Assembly (NCBI GenBank): GCA_008638375.1
Contig: CM018051.1
Location: 30,760,740 to 30,824,739 of the forward strand
Direction: 5' to 3'
DNA length: 64,000 nt
From: Nyssa sinensis
Lineage: Eukaryota > Streptophyta > Magnoliopsida > Cornales > Nyssaceae
Below, piece by piece: positions 35,494 through 45,744 of the stretch. The notes under the pieces are model-generated. The model saw only the letters and a list, made by a program, of their open reading frames with translations. It was not told where the DNA came from and did no database searches. How positions within the stretch are numbered: position 1 is the first letter of the stretch; every line of letters begins with the position of its first letter. The position numbers and the translations under genes are program-made.

Positions 35494-35656
35494 TGATGCT
35501 GCACTTTTTGACTCGCAACACGTGAGGGCTCCGTGACCTGTAGAACACTCAGAAAGGTGATCAGAGGACCACCGGATTGGCTCCGGCGGTAGCCGCTCCG
35601 ATGCTTAAGTAAGTAAGGGAATTGAAAGACTGTATTGAAAGTCAAAGAATGAGCAT
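35494..35656 (-). repeat. Inverted R-U5 terminus of element B
   Basis: Exact reverse complement of 46458-46620, without a mismatch or gap. The match ends at GAGCAT (35651-35656); the next bases CAGTTTGGCGCC are normal U5-primer-site junction sequence. AGCAT is shared by both sides, a 5-base microhomology at the joint. The right end of the matching LTR part (46458) lies about 36 bases after a TATA box (46422), roughly at the expected transcription start, so the segment corresponds to R-U5. Confidence 0.9.
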
Positions 35657-35660
35657 CAGT

Positions 35661-35678
35661 TTGGCGCCGTCTGTGGGA
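35661..35678 (+). promoter_or_regulatory. Primer-binding site of element B
   Basis: TTGGCGCCGTCTGTGGGA, directly right of the inverted R-U5 joint. The same site occurs in element A with one change. Confidence 0.75.
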
Positions 35679-35736
35679 AACGACTAATCTCTACGTGCTT
35701 TATTCATAAACTCATCTTTTTCCCCACCGGAAAACC

Positions 35737-38100
35737 ATGGCACCAAATCTCCGACCCCGACAGAATACTCAGAATTCGCAAAACGCTCAGCGTCAGCCGC
35801 CTGCTCCGCGCACAAGGGGACCAGCGGCCAACCCTATGCGACAAGAGATCGAAGCAATAAAACGACACAATGAACTGGTACAGGAGCAGTTGCTAGCCAT
35901 TACTAGAACGCTGGCAACGCTCACGCAGAACCAAGCGGCGGCTTCTCCTAGCCCGCCGGTCAACTTCGTTGCAGGAACGCAACCCCCAGTTGCCACGGGG
36001 AATGAAGAATTTCGTGGGCAGGCCCCCACTAACCAGCCTGAGCACCCTTCAGGCGTTGCTCACGCTGGCCGAGATCCACAGCCATCAACAGTTCCTGGCT
36101 GGGGAACATCTGCTTTTGTCCTCGACGTGCATTACCGAAGCACTACTCGAGCCCCAACTCCTAGGGTTTCGGGAGCACCCCCGGCACCACAGGAACCTTA
36201 TCATGCAGTGCCAGTCCCACCGGTTCGGATTCCTCCTCCATCCGAAGGGCGCACTCCACCCTACTACCCTGAAGCCGAGGCTGTCAGGCAGGGTTCACAA
36301 GATGTCAGACTCAGAGACCCGCGAAGGGTAGAGGAGATTGCCGAGTCTATGGACCGGACAATCGGCTTAAGAGGACCTCAGAACCCTCCAGAGCAAGACG
36401 AACTGGCCAGGCTGCTCGGAAGACTAGCCACACCGTTCACCCACGCCATCATGTCCGAAGAGAGGCCTAGAAAGTTCGTGGTGCCCAAATTCACTCTCTA
36501 TGACGGATCTGGAGATCCAGGGGATCACCTATCTCATTATCAGCATACGATGGCCCTTCACGGAGCTTCAGATGCTTTCATGTGCCGAACGTTCATCACC
36601 AGCTTGAAGGGAACAGCTCTGAAGTGGTTTCACAACCTCCCTCCGAACTCAATTCCCAGCTTTTACGAGCTCGGTAGACAGTTCTTGGATAGATTTATGA
36701 CCAGCAAGAGGCTCAGAAGGGGGCCAGAATTCCTGCTGAATGTTAAGCAGACCAGGGAGGAATCCCTCCGGGCCTACATTGCCCGCTTCAACACCGAGCT
36801 TACTGAGATCACGGATTGCAGCCCGAAATTCCTTGTTGCGGCCCTTACTGCCGGGCTTGCCCAAGGCGGCTTCAGAGATTCCTTGACAAAGAGCCCCCCG
36901 GCCGATATGGCAGCATTGATGGATCGGGCCAAAAAATACATCAACCTGGAAGAAGCCAACCGCTCAGCCCAAAAGGGCAAGGATCAGACCCAGAGGGATA
37001 ATCCGAAGCGGGAGGACCATAAGAAGGAGGATCACAGAAAAGACTCCAACAAAAAGAGGGTTAGAAGCCCAGAGAAGAAAACAGCTCATAGAGCTGTGTA
37101 CAACTCCGCACCAAGGGAGTTCACCAACTTCACGCCTTTGAACACTACTCCGAACCAGGTACTCCGGCAGATCCGAGATCGGGAGAACCTGAGGTGGCTA
37201 GAGCCGATCAAAGGAGATCCCAGCCTGCGGGACCAAAGTAAGTATTGCAATTTCCATAAAGATCATGGGCATACTACTAACACCTGCAGGACCCTCCGAT
37301 ACGAGATAGAACAGCTCATAAAGAAGGGACGTCTTCGGGAGTTCGTCAAACAAGACGGAAGGCAGAACCCCCAAGAAGACAAGCCTCAGCAGCGGCCAGA
37401 TCAGAGGCCCGAACACAGGCAAGAGCAGCGGGAAGGACGAAACGAGCCTCAGAGGCAGAACAACCATGTTATCTACGTCCTCCATGCTGACTCCCCTGTT
37501 ACAGGAATGTCCAACAGGGCAAGAAAAAGATATGCTCGGGAGGCCAGAACCGCCCCAAACATCTCGCAGGTCTCCAACGTCGAAAAGAGGCTCAAGCCAG
37601 GGCCAGAGATCCAGTTTACCGAGCAAGATCTAGCAGGGGTACATTGCCCTCACAGTGATGCCCTTGTTATCACCCTCAGAATCGCCAACTTCGAAACTAG
37701 AAGAGTCCTAGTCGACACTGGCAGCTCAGTCAACATTCTATTCTATGAACCGCTTAAGCGGATGGGCATAGACCAGGACAGCATCAAGCCCACCACTGCC
37801 GTAATGGCAGCTTTTGATGGCAACCTCAGCACCCCCCTAGGGAGAGTTGACCTTCCTACCACTATTGGGGAAGGTGAAGGGCAGAAAACCGCCATCTCTG
37901 AATACATGGTGTTGAACATGAAGTCTCCATACAACGTCATCATCGGGAGACCCTGGTTACACCAGATAGGGGCGGTCACTTCGACCCTTCATCAGTGTCT
38001 GAAGTACGTCCACAACCAGAGCGTGCACTCGGTCCGAGGATGTCAGCCGACCTCACGAGAATGTCACGCTATTGCCCTCAGGGAGACAGCTCCAAAATAA
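35737..38100 (+). CDS. Element B Gag-protease polyprotein
   Basis: 787 codons, intact. It begins MAPNLRPRQNTQNSQN and has a Pro/Ala-rich N-terminal third. The retrotransposon Gag domain follows at about residues 245-360 (KFVVPKFTLYDGSGDPGDHL, SLKGTALKWFHNLP), then a Lys/Arg/Asp-rich basic stretch (about 410-450). An unusual knuckle YCNFHKDHGHTTNTC lies near residue 502 (Cys-x2-His-x4-His-x4-Cys, not the usual CCHC), with an Arg/Gln/Glu-rich stretch after it. The aspartic protease motif LVDTGSSVNILFYEP has Asp near residue 660. It would form the particle and process the polyproteins. It ends in TAA at 38098, followed by CAA TTA, in the same frame as the RT region. Confidence 0.85.
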   Translation: MAPNLRPRQNTQNSQNAQRQPPAPRTRGPAANPMRQEIEAIKRHNELVQEQLLAITRTLATLTQNQAAASPSPPVNFVAGTQPPVATGNEEFRGQAPTNQPEHPSGVAHAGRDPQPSTVPGWGTSAFVLDVHYRSTTRAPTPRVSGAPPAPQEPYHAVPVPPVRIPPPSEGRTPPYYPEAEAVRQGSQDVRLRDPRRVEEIAESMDRTIGLRGPQNPPEQDELARLLGRLATPFTHAIMSEERPRKFVVPKFTLYDGSGDPGDHLSHYQHTMALHGASDAFMCRTFITSLKGTALKWFHNLPPNSIPSFYELGRQFLDRFMTSKRLRRGPEFLLNVKQTREESLRAYIARFNTELTEITDCSPKFLVAALTAGLAQGGFRDSLTKSPPADMAALMDRAKKYINLEEANRSAQKGKDQTQRDNPKREDHKKEDHRKDSNKKRVRSPEKKTAHRAVYNSAPREFTNFTPLNTTPNQVLRQIRDRENLRWLEPIKGDPSLRDQSKYCNFHKDHGHTTNTCRTLRYEIEQLIKKGRLREFVKQDGRQNPQEDKPQQRPDQRPEHRQEQREGRNEPQRQNNHVIYVLHADSPVTGMSNRARKRYAREARTAPNISQVSNVEKRLKPGPEIQFTEQDLAGVHCPHSDALVITLRIANFETRRVLVDTGSSVNILFYEPLKRMGIDQDSIKPTTAVMAAFDGNLSTPLGRVDLPTTIGEGEGQKTAISEYMVLNMKSPYNVIIGRPWLHQIGAVTSTLHQCLKYVHNQSVHSVRGCQPTSRECHAIALRETAPK

Positions 38101-38106
38101 CAATTA
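38098..38106 (+). promoter_or_regulatory. Gag-pro/pol boundary stop in tobamovirus-like readthrough context
   Basis: TAA CAA TTA. The downstream CAR-YYA context after a stop is the known readthrough signal of tobamoviruses and has been reported for some plant retroelements (SIRE1 env). Reading stays in the same frame on both sides. Element A has a stop at the same aligned place. Confidence 0.5.
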
Positions 38107-41100
38107 CAGTACACTCAGGACTGTGCAGATCCGGTTTTCACTCACACTCCCGAGGTGGAAGATTGCCCATCCGGCGTTGAAGAGCCCCTGAGCCCAAGGG
38201 GACGTGATAGCCGAGCCAAGCCTGTTGGCGAGCCCATCAAGGTACTGGTCAGTTCAGAAGCAGAGGGGCGTTATTTGTACATCAGCCCAGACCTCACGCC
38301 GGCCGAGCAGGAAAAGATAGTCAGGTTTCTGAAGAACAACCTCTCTATCTTTGCTTGGGAAACCAGGGACATGGAGGGGATAGATCCTAATCTAATAACT
38401 CATAAACTGATGGTAGATCCAGATCACCCCCCAGTCAGGCAGAAGAGAAGACCGACCGCTCCCGAACGGCATCGGGTTATAGACGAAGAAGTCCAGAGGC
38501 TGCTAGACGCCAGGATGATACGGGAAGTTTTCTATCCCGAGTGGCTAGCCAACACTGTGCTCGTCAAGAAGAAGAACGGCAAGTGGAGAGTCTGTGTCGA
38601 CTATACAGACCTCAACAAAGCATGCCCCAAGGACAGCTTTCCACTGCCGAGAATAGATCAACTGGTTGACGCCACTGCAGGGCATGAGCTTATGAGTTTC
38701 ATGGACGCCTACTCTGGATACAACCAGATACAGATGTACCCTCCAGATCAGGAAAAGACTGCCTTCATAACCGAAAGAGCACTCTACTGCTACAGAGTGA
38801 TGCCTTTCGGTTTGATGAATGCTGGAGCCACTTACCAACGGTTGGTGAACAAGATGTTCAGCCCACTGCTTGGCAGCACCATGGAGGTATATATCGACGA
38901 CATGCTGGTAAAGAGCCTCCAGTAAGGCAGCCATCTCCAACACTTAGCCCAGACCTTCGATATCCTCAGACAACACAAGATGAAGCTCAACCCCTCGAAA
39001 TGTACCTTCGGAGTTACGAAGGGAAAATTCTTGGGGTACATCGTCTCTCAAAGAGGTATCGAAGCAGATCCCACTCAGATCCAAGCCCTGATTGGACTGA
39101 AGTCACCAAAGACCAGAAAGGAGATTCAGGCACTGAACGGCAGAGTCGCCGCATTGAGCAGATTTATATCCAAGTCCACCGATCGTTGCCTACCTTTCTT
39201 TAGAGCCCTAAAGGGCAGCAAGGCTTTGCAATGGACAGAAGAATGCGAGCATTCCTTCCAAGAACTAAAGGAGTACCTGGCCTCTCCAGAGCTCCTGTCA
39301 AAACCTATACAAGGGGAAAAGCTGCTCCTGTATCTAGCACTCTCTGAGAACGCGGTCAGTTCCGCACTAATCAGACAGGACAAAGGAGTACAGAGGCCTA
39401 TATTCTACGTCAGTAGGGCACTCCTTGACACGGAGAAAAGATACCCAGAAGTAGAGAAGCTGGCCTATGCCTTGGTCATATCAGCCCGGAAGCTTCGACC
39501 TTACTTCCAGGCCCATCCAATTGAGATTCCAACTGCCTATCCTTTAAAGTCAATACTGAGGAAACCCGAGGTATCGGGAAGATTGGTCAAGTGGTCTGTG
39601 GAGCTAGGGGAGTTTGACATAGCATATGTACCCCGAAACTCCATTAAAGGGCAGGCCTTAGCTGACTTTGTAGCCGAGTTCACCCCGGCACTGCAGAACG
39701 AAGCACAAATCGCCGAAACTACAGGAACCTGGCTGCTGTATATTGATGGTTCGTCAACCGATCAAGGATCAGGGGTAGGACTGGTACTACAGTCCCCTGA
39801 TGGACTTACATCGGAAAAAGCAGTCAGCCTGGGATTTAGGGCTTCTAATAATGAAGCTGAATACGAGGCCCTAATCTTAGGGATGAAGCTTGCCCTGGAA
39901 TGCGAGGCTCAGAACCTCGATGTCTTCTCTGACTCCCAACTGGTAGTAAGCCAAGTTTTGGGAGAGTTTTCCATTAAGGATGACAGGATGCTTCGGTACT
40001 CCGAACTGGTAAACCGTTTAAAGCATTCCTTCCAAACTTTCACTATTCAGAAGATTGAGAGAAGTCAGAACTGCAGAGCAGATGCTCTGGCTAACATGGC
40101 CTCCCGCCTCAAGTCTGAAGCAGATTCCACCATTAAAATCTCTTTTCAACCAGGATCCAGCATTGAGGAAGCATCAGTTGCTCAAATTGATGAACAGACC
40201 CAGAGCTGGATGACCCCAATCCTCCAATATCTGAGATCCGGGCTCCTCCCAGAGGATAAAAACAAAGCCAGGAGAATCCGAATCAGAGCGGCCCGGTACC
40301 TGATCCTGAACGACAAACTTTACAGAAGGTCATACTCTCAACCTCTGTTAAAGTGTTTGGCTCCAGACGAGTCACAATATGTTTTGGCTGAAATTCACGA
40401 GGGAATTTGCGGGAATCACAATGGGGGCAGAACTATAGCCCACCGAGCTCTATCACAGGGCTACTACTGGCCCGGCATGCTGAAGCAGGCTAAAGAATAT
40501 GTTCGGAAGTGTGACAAATGTCAGAGATTTGCCTCGTACCAACACCAGCCTCAGCACGAGCTCATCCCGATTCCTAGTCCTTGGCCCTTTGCTCAATGGG
40601 GAATGGACATTGTGGGCCCGTTACCACGAGCACCTCCAAACAGGAAGTACCTTTTGGTGGCTATCGACTACTTCTCTAAATGGGCCGAAGCCGAGCCTTT
40701 AACGCATATTACAGAAAAGGAAGTCGAAAGCTTCACCTGGAAGAACATTGTCTGCAGGTTTGGCATACCACGTGTAATTATCTCAGATAATGGGACACAA
40801 TTTACTGGTAAAGGCTTCAAGGCATTCTGCGAAAATCTCAACATCAGGCAGCACTTTGCCTCTCCAGGCCATCCACAAGCAAATGGGCAGGCAGAGGTCA
40901 CCAACCGAACAATCCTTGATGGGTTAAAGAAAAGGTTGGAACAAGCCAAAGGGAAGTGGGCAGAAGAGCTCCCAGGAGTCCTTTGGGCCTACCGTACAAC
41001 CAGAAGAACTCCCACCTCTGAAACACCCTTCTCATTAGCCTATGGGACAGAAGCAGTAATTCCGGTTGAAATCGGTATGCCAACTCTGAGGACTGAGGCC

Positions 41101-41442
41101 TTTGAGCAAGAATCCAATGATCAGCAGCTGATGGAGAACTTGGATTTGCTCGAAGAAAGAAGGGATCAGGCCAGCATCAGGATGGAAGCCTACCAACAAA
41201 GAATGATCAATAAATCCAGGATAGGACTCAAGACAGTCAGCTTTCAAGTTGGAGACTTCGTCTTAAGAAGAGTCTTTCAGAACACCAAGGATCCCACCAT
41301 GGGAAAGTTATCACCAAATTGGGAAGGCCCCTACAAAGTAACGAAGGTCATTCGACCTACCACTTACTGGCTTGAAGACACGACTGGGAAACCTGTTCCT
41401 AGGCCATGGAACGTAGAACACTTGCGGAAGTATTATCAATGA
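38101..41442 (+). pseudogene. Element B RT, dual RNase H and integrase, one internal stop
   Basis: Same frame as Gag-protease, open except for TAA at 38923-38925 just after the RT motif VYIDDMLVKSLQ; element A has a Lys codon there. RT: LVKKKNGKWRVCVDY, FMDAYSGYNQIQM, YRVMPFGLMNAGATYQ, YIDD. First RNase H about 39210-39700. Second RNase H about 39730-40110 (YIDGSSTDQGSGVGLV, NNEAEYEALI, DSQLVVSQV, ADALANMAS), the duplicated RNase H typical of Tat elements. Integrase: HEGICGNHNGGRTIAHRAL with C-x2-C near 40510, catalytic Asp in QWGMDIVGP and ISDNGTQF, Glu in NGQAEVTNR. It ends HLRKYYQ, stop 41440. No chromodomain. The single nonsense codon probably inactivates this copy. Confidence 0.85.
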
Positions 41443-41474
41443 AGATTTTTTTTTTCCTTTTACTTCCTTAAAAT

Positions 41475-41860
41475 GATCCATCTATTAATGCACAGGCCTC
41501 CAGAGCCTGGTCCATCTATTAATGCACAAGTCTTATGACTTGGTCCATCTATTAATGCACAGGCCTCCAGAGCCTGGTCCATCTATTAATGCACAGGCCT
41601 CCAGAGCCTGGTCCATCTATTAATGCACAAGTCTTATGACTTGGTCCATCTATTAATGCACAGGCCTCCAGAGCCTGGTCCATCTATTAATGCACAGGCC
41701 TCCAGAGCCTGGTCCATCTATTAAATACACAAGTCTTATGACTTGGTCCATCTATTAATGCACAGGCCTCCAGAGCCTGGTCCATCTATTAATGCACAAG
41801 TCTTATGACTTGGTCCATCTATTATGCATAGGCCTTCAGAGCCTGGACCATCTTCAACTA
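41475..41860 (+). repeat. Array of eleven short hairpins after pol (element B)
   Basis: A constant spacer GGTCCATCTATTAATGCAC alternates with two palindromic cores: X = AGGCCTCCAGAGCCT and Y = AAGTCTTATGACTT. The order is X Y X X Y X X Y X Y X, the last copies slightly changed. Units are 33-34 bp. It starts about 35 bases after the pol stop. Confidence 0.9.
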
Positions 41861-42179
41861 GCGGGTTCTGTAATCCAGTCTATCCAAAGGCAGAAGTTCC
41901 GAGCACCTGTCAACTAAAGTTTACTAGAACGGAATACCTCGGATCTGACACTTACATTATTTGACTTATCTGTCAAACAAACCAGCACCATGGTTTCAAC
42001 CAAAGGTGAAGTACTTCGATTCTGGCATTTTTCTAAGTTTTTGATTTATTTTCAGAACAATCGGCAACGCATTAGAAGATGCTTAAGTTTCAAAAGAGCA
42101 CATTCACAGAAAATATCAGATCTGAGAAGAAGAAATTCAACTTTATTAATAACTCAAAAAGATTTACATCAGTACCAAG

Positions 42180-42246
42180 ACACTACTACAGAAGCTATTA
42201 CAGAAGCTACTACAGAAGCTATTACAGAAGCTATTACAGAAGCTAC
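42180..42246. repeat. 12-bp repeat, GAAGCTATTACA type
   Basis: About five tandem units of ACAGAAGCTAYT. On the minus strand they translate as repeated FCNS/FCSS. Confidence 0.85.
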
Positions 42247-42396
42247 GCTTGGCAACATAATGGCTCTTCTCCTGGGATGATAAAGGGGCATAAGATCCAA
42301 AACCTTCAAAACTGCCTTCATCGGCTCCATTTGAACGGAAGGAACCCTGAACCCCAGTCTGCATCACGTAGTGCCCAGGCCATTTCATCATCACTA

Positions 42397-42888
42397 TCAC
42401 TGGTCCCATGACCAACGGATGATGAGGGCTCTGAGCCTCAGGAGACTTTTCATTCTCCACCTTTGTAATCGGCATAACGCCCCAGCCAATTGAAGCAAAG
42501 GTTCCTGCCAAGTCACAAAGGGGAGGAGGCGGCATCCATTCATCTCCCTTAGAGCAGTTGTCACTGCCGAGTTATAAGCGGGAGGAGGCAACCCACCTTC
42601 AATCTTCTTCTTCACACCGTCTGTTTCACCCCAGCCACTTGGAGCAAGGGTCTCTGACAGGGCGTGAGGAAGAGAAGGCAACTCACCTTCGTCTTCATCA
42701 CCAACGCTCCAGGCCTCGGTTGAATCAGGGAGAGGCCACCACCAGTCGGAGAAATCTCGACTAGATATCAGAGGAAACAAGAAGACTTGTGCCTCCTTCA
42801 ATCCTTCCTTGGAGACTGAAAATAGGGGAGGGTTAACTTTTGGCCACAGTTTAATTATTCCTAACTCAGGCAAGGAATCATCCATCAT
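42397..42888 (-). CDS. Second antisense ORF of element B, unknown function
   Basis: From MMDDSLPELG (42888) 164 codons are open; an upstream extension to 43122 covers the promoter-like region and is probably not coding. The protein is acidic in the middle (VGDEDEGELPSLPHALSETL), then SGWGETDGVKKKIEGG. The next frame (42535-42164) contains PPPPLCDLAGTFASIGWGVM, which looks like a second copy of LPSLPHALSETLAPSGWGET. The region thus holds an internal duplication of about 30 codons, with a frame change or an unseen intron between copies. No known domain recognised. Being on the strand opposite to gag-pol, downstream of pol and behind a TATA-like site suggests a separate antisense transcript. Confidence 0.35.
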   Translation of the reverse strand: MMDDSLPELGIIKLWPKVNPPLFSVSKEGLKEAQVFLFPLISSRDFSDWWWPLPDSTEAWSVGDEDEGELPSLPHALSETLAPSGWGETDGVKKKIEGGLPPPAYNSAVTTALREMNGCRLLPFVTWQEPLLQLAGALCRLQRWRMKSLLRLRALIIRWSWDQ

Positions 42889-42989
42889 CTCCGGACGAGT
42901 GGAAGAACTCCGGCAGCATATAAAAACCTCTCTTACAAACAATTCGGGGAGCAAAAGGGTTGAGCACAACCATATGCCCTCGTTTCCAT

Positions 42990-43125
42990 ATATATAGACG
43001 CTGGAAGACCAAAGGCCACCCAGTTGAACCGTCACAACGATTAAGCGAAGTGCTAGCTTCGAAATCCCAAACGGCGGAGGTGCAATAAATGGAGTATTAA
43101 ACCACCTTCTCGGGAGAAACAAAAG
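42990..43125 (-). promoter_or_regulatory. Duplicated antisense promoter-like region
   Basis: On the plus strand TATATATAGACGC..CACAACG..GTGCAATAAATGGAGTATTAAACCACCTTCTCGGGAGAAA resembles CTATATACGC..CACAACGG..GCGCAATAAATGGCGCGTTAAACCGGCTTCTTGAGAAA at 45738-45865 in the same order (each stretch broken here by gaps). Read on the minus strand both have a TATA box downstream of the shared block. This copy would drive the 42888 ORF. Confidence 0.45.
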
Positions 43126-43129
43126 GCAG

Positions 43130-43640
43130 GACCATACACGTAATACACAGGCTTTTAATCTTTCCCATATATGTGACGTGACGGTTTCTCCATGTCATTA
43201 ACACTTACAGGACCACATGTACAGCAGAGGTCCATCAACTATGACGTTTCTTGATTTCTAACAGATCTGGAGACAGAAGATCTGATCAACCAAACTACAA
43301 CCGCAAAGATATCCACTTATTATTGTCCCCGAATTCAGAACAGTTAGCTTTGAAATACTTCAAAACAGCAGTCTCCAATTACTGGCTTAAGGCAAGTAAA
43401 GAAGTTCGGAACACAGCTCCCTGCAGAAGAAAATCTGATCTGGTGTACACTAAACTCCAGAGCAGGGTAACTTGCAATAATTATTACCATCTACTACACG
43501 TTAAGGCACTACAGAGCTATATAACTCAAAGATATGCACGAATGCTACAGAACAATATAACCAAAGAGGCGAGTATTAACCAAAAGACTGTTCCATTAAA
43601 CAAATGTATGTCTCAAGTACATTGAAAAATAACAAAATAT
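43130..43640. other. Element B 3' region, nothing recognised
   Basis: Between the second antisense promoter-like region and the end of the antisense gene. A plus-strand frame (43251-43625) is open for 124 codons but shows no domain and is not conserved in recognisable form in element A. No gene is called. Confidence 0.5.
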
Positions 43641-43645
43641 GGATC

Positions 43646-45562
43646 CTAAGCCTGATCAGCAGGAACAGGATCAACGACAGAGGAAGGTTCGGCAGGTACA
43701 GTATCGACCACCTCAGTCGGTACAACCATTTCCGTGGGATCGGCCGGGAGGACATCAGCCACTTCGTCCTGATTGACCTCTGGAGGTTTAGACCCAGGCG
43801 GCACAATGGAGGAAACGTCTAGGTCAGGAAACTTGGCAAGAAGCCGAGAGCGGAAGTTATTAAACCCAAACGTAATCAAATGATGGGCCATTCCTTCCAG
43901 CTTCGACCTGATCTCTTCGTCATTGTCCACTAATGCCTGCTCCACGGCTGCATCGAGCTGCCTACTGTGCTGGTACCGCAAGCCGTTCATCTCCACCTGC
44001 AACCTCCTCACCCGCTCAACGGCAAGGTTCCTCTCCGATTCCATCACTATCAAGGAGTTCTGACACTCCTTCAACTTCTCCGCAGAATCGTGAGCCTCCG
44101 ACCGAGCAGTACCCAACTGGAGCCCCAGTTCGTCCAGATTGGCCCTAAGTTGGTCGAGCTCCTCCACAGATGGAGAAACCTCCACCAAAGCAGAAAGGGT
44201 ATGCAAGGTCTGCATAACACAAGGAAAACGACTCAAACACCAGTAGAAACGCTTAAAGGTAAGGAAAATATGGTTCTAACGAGCTCACCTTAACCTGAAG
44301 AGCGGTCAAGTCAGCAAGCAGCTTCCCAGACGCCTGAGGCTTAATTTTAACTGAGCCTTTGGCCCAGAACTCACTCAGAATCTTCTTGGCTCCCTGACCA
44401 GCAACGTCAGGAGCCACCGATGATGATGCCTCCTTACCCGCTCGACGAGACGGGATTGGAGGAACCACCGTAATAGGGACGGGAGCCTCTTCCTCCCTCT
44501 CAGCAGGCCCGGGAGAGGACGAAATCAGCCTCCGCTTCTTCGGAACTGGAGGGACCACTGGAGAAGAAGCCTCCCCCACCGCAGGCGGTGATGGCCCGGA
44601 CTCCCACTGAGCCATCACATTATCAGCTATCTCCTCGACACTACCCCTGGCAGCCATTAATCTATCAGGGTTGACAATGGAAGAATGATCCCTAATGCTG
44701 GGCTTCAAAAGCTTCTTATACTGTTTCTGAATTATGGGAGAGAAATCTGGTCTCTTCCACGCACTCTTAACTGCAAAGCAAACACAGAAATTGATCAGTT
44801 CAACAAATTGGCAAACAAAACAGAGTCAACGCAGCCACGGAAAAGTTAAACCTCACCCCTTGGCCCAGTGGTTCGAGGGAATGTGGAAGGTTGACCCTCG
44901 AAATTCTTGAATTCCCATCCTCCTTTAATAAAGAAGTACCATTTCTTCCAGGTCTTGTTGGAGGAGGGCACAGAAGTAAGGGGTCTGAACCCACTATCAA
45001 AAGACATGTAATAAAGGCCTTCCGCCTTTTGAAGTTTTAGATCCATATTGCTACGGATCAAGTCAAGGGACACCTTGACATTATTCATATGCCCTAATAC
45101 GATAAAGCTCAACAGATGTCTCCAACTGTTAAGGTTCAGGTCTGCGGGGCACAGATCAAACCAACAAAAGAATTGTTTTATTATATCAGGAAAGGGGAGT
45201 GTAAGACCCAGTTCAAACCAGGCCAGATAGGCACAGATTTCTCCATCTCTAACATCGCCCGGGCGATCTTGAGAATCTGGGACCCTGAAAGCGACATTTT
45301 TGGGAAGTTTGAACTTCGCCCATAACTCCTTCAGCATACTTTCAGTAATTACACTCTCACCCTCTTCTCTGCGATCAGACCGACCAGAGGTTTCGCCAGC
45401 CCTGTTCGGGGGATCATCAAAAGCATCGACAATCCTGACCCCCGGACTAGAGGGAGGAACTACCATTCTATTTTCATCAACATTCACTAATTGCATTTGA
45501 GGATCAGTCTCAGAAGGACTCCCCAAACCAGAATGTGATTCTAAGCCAGACATGGCGAACAA
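43646..45562 (-). CDS. Element B antisense gene, three exons (gypsy-type transposon protein)
   Basis: Minus-strand exons by GT-AG and frame: 45562-44857, 44770-44289 and 44209-43646, total 583 codons with no stop. A second start, MSGLESHSG, lies at 45553. Exon 1 has the plant 'putative gypsy type transposon' pattern (LPKNVAFRVPDSQDRPGDVR, DGEICAYLAWFELGLTLPFP, FDLCPADLNLNSWRHLLSFI, SNKTWKKWYFFIKGGWEF). Exon 2 is Pro/Ser-rich with basic KKRRL (possible nuclear signal). Exon 3 is a long Leu/Glu coiled coil (about 44160-43900) with an acidic Val/Pro tail. Antisense extra ORFs of this sort are known in Tat-lineage elements; their role is unknown. Splicing is inferred. The corresponding gene of element A aligns in three blocks. 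Confidence 0.65.
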
Positions 45563-45737
45563 GAGAAAGAGATGAAACAGATAAGAAGGGATGAAGAAGG
45601 GGACTAAAAGTCGAACCTGAGATCAAGAAAGGGTTATGAACACCGGAGATCCTCCAAAACTCCAAGATATGTCAAATGGCGATCTGGTATTGTAGAAGTA
45701 AATGCAGAAGAAAGGTATGAAAGACCTTTCCCTCTCT

Positions 45738-45744
45738 CTATATA
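45738..45744 (-). promoter_or_regulatory. TATA box of the element B antisense gene
   Basis: TATATAG on the minus strand, about 180 bases before the antisense start codon, within a block that is duplicated at 42990-43125. Confidence 0.5.

Noticed and set aside
35494..35656. Local inversion of a normal 5' LTR after insertion
   Set aside because: It would need a breakpoint exactly at the target duplication and loss of all U3; a single cDNA-level event explains the ends better.
41475..41860. Regularly spaced repeats resembling a CRISPR array
   Set aside because: The repeats are 33-34 bp head-to-tail with alternating palindromic cores and no unique spacers, in a plant retrotransposon.
43251..43625. 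124-codon plus-strand frame in the 3' region of element B
   Set aside because: No domain, unremarkable composition and no recognisable counterpart in element A.
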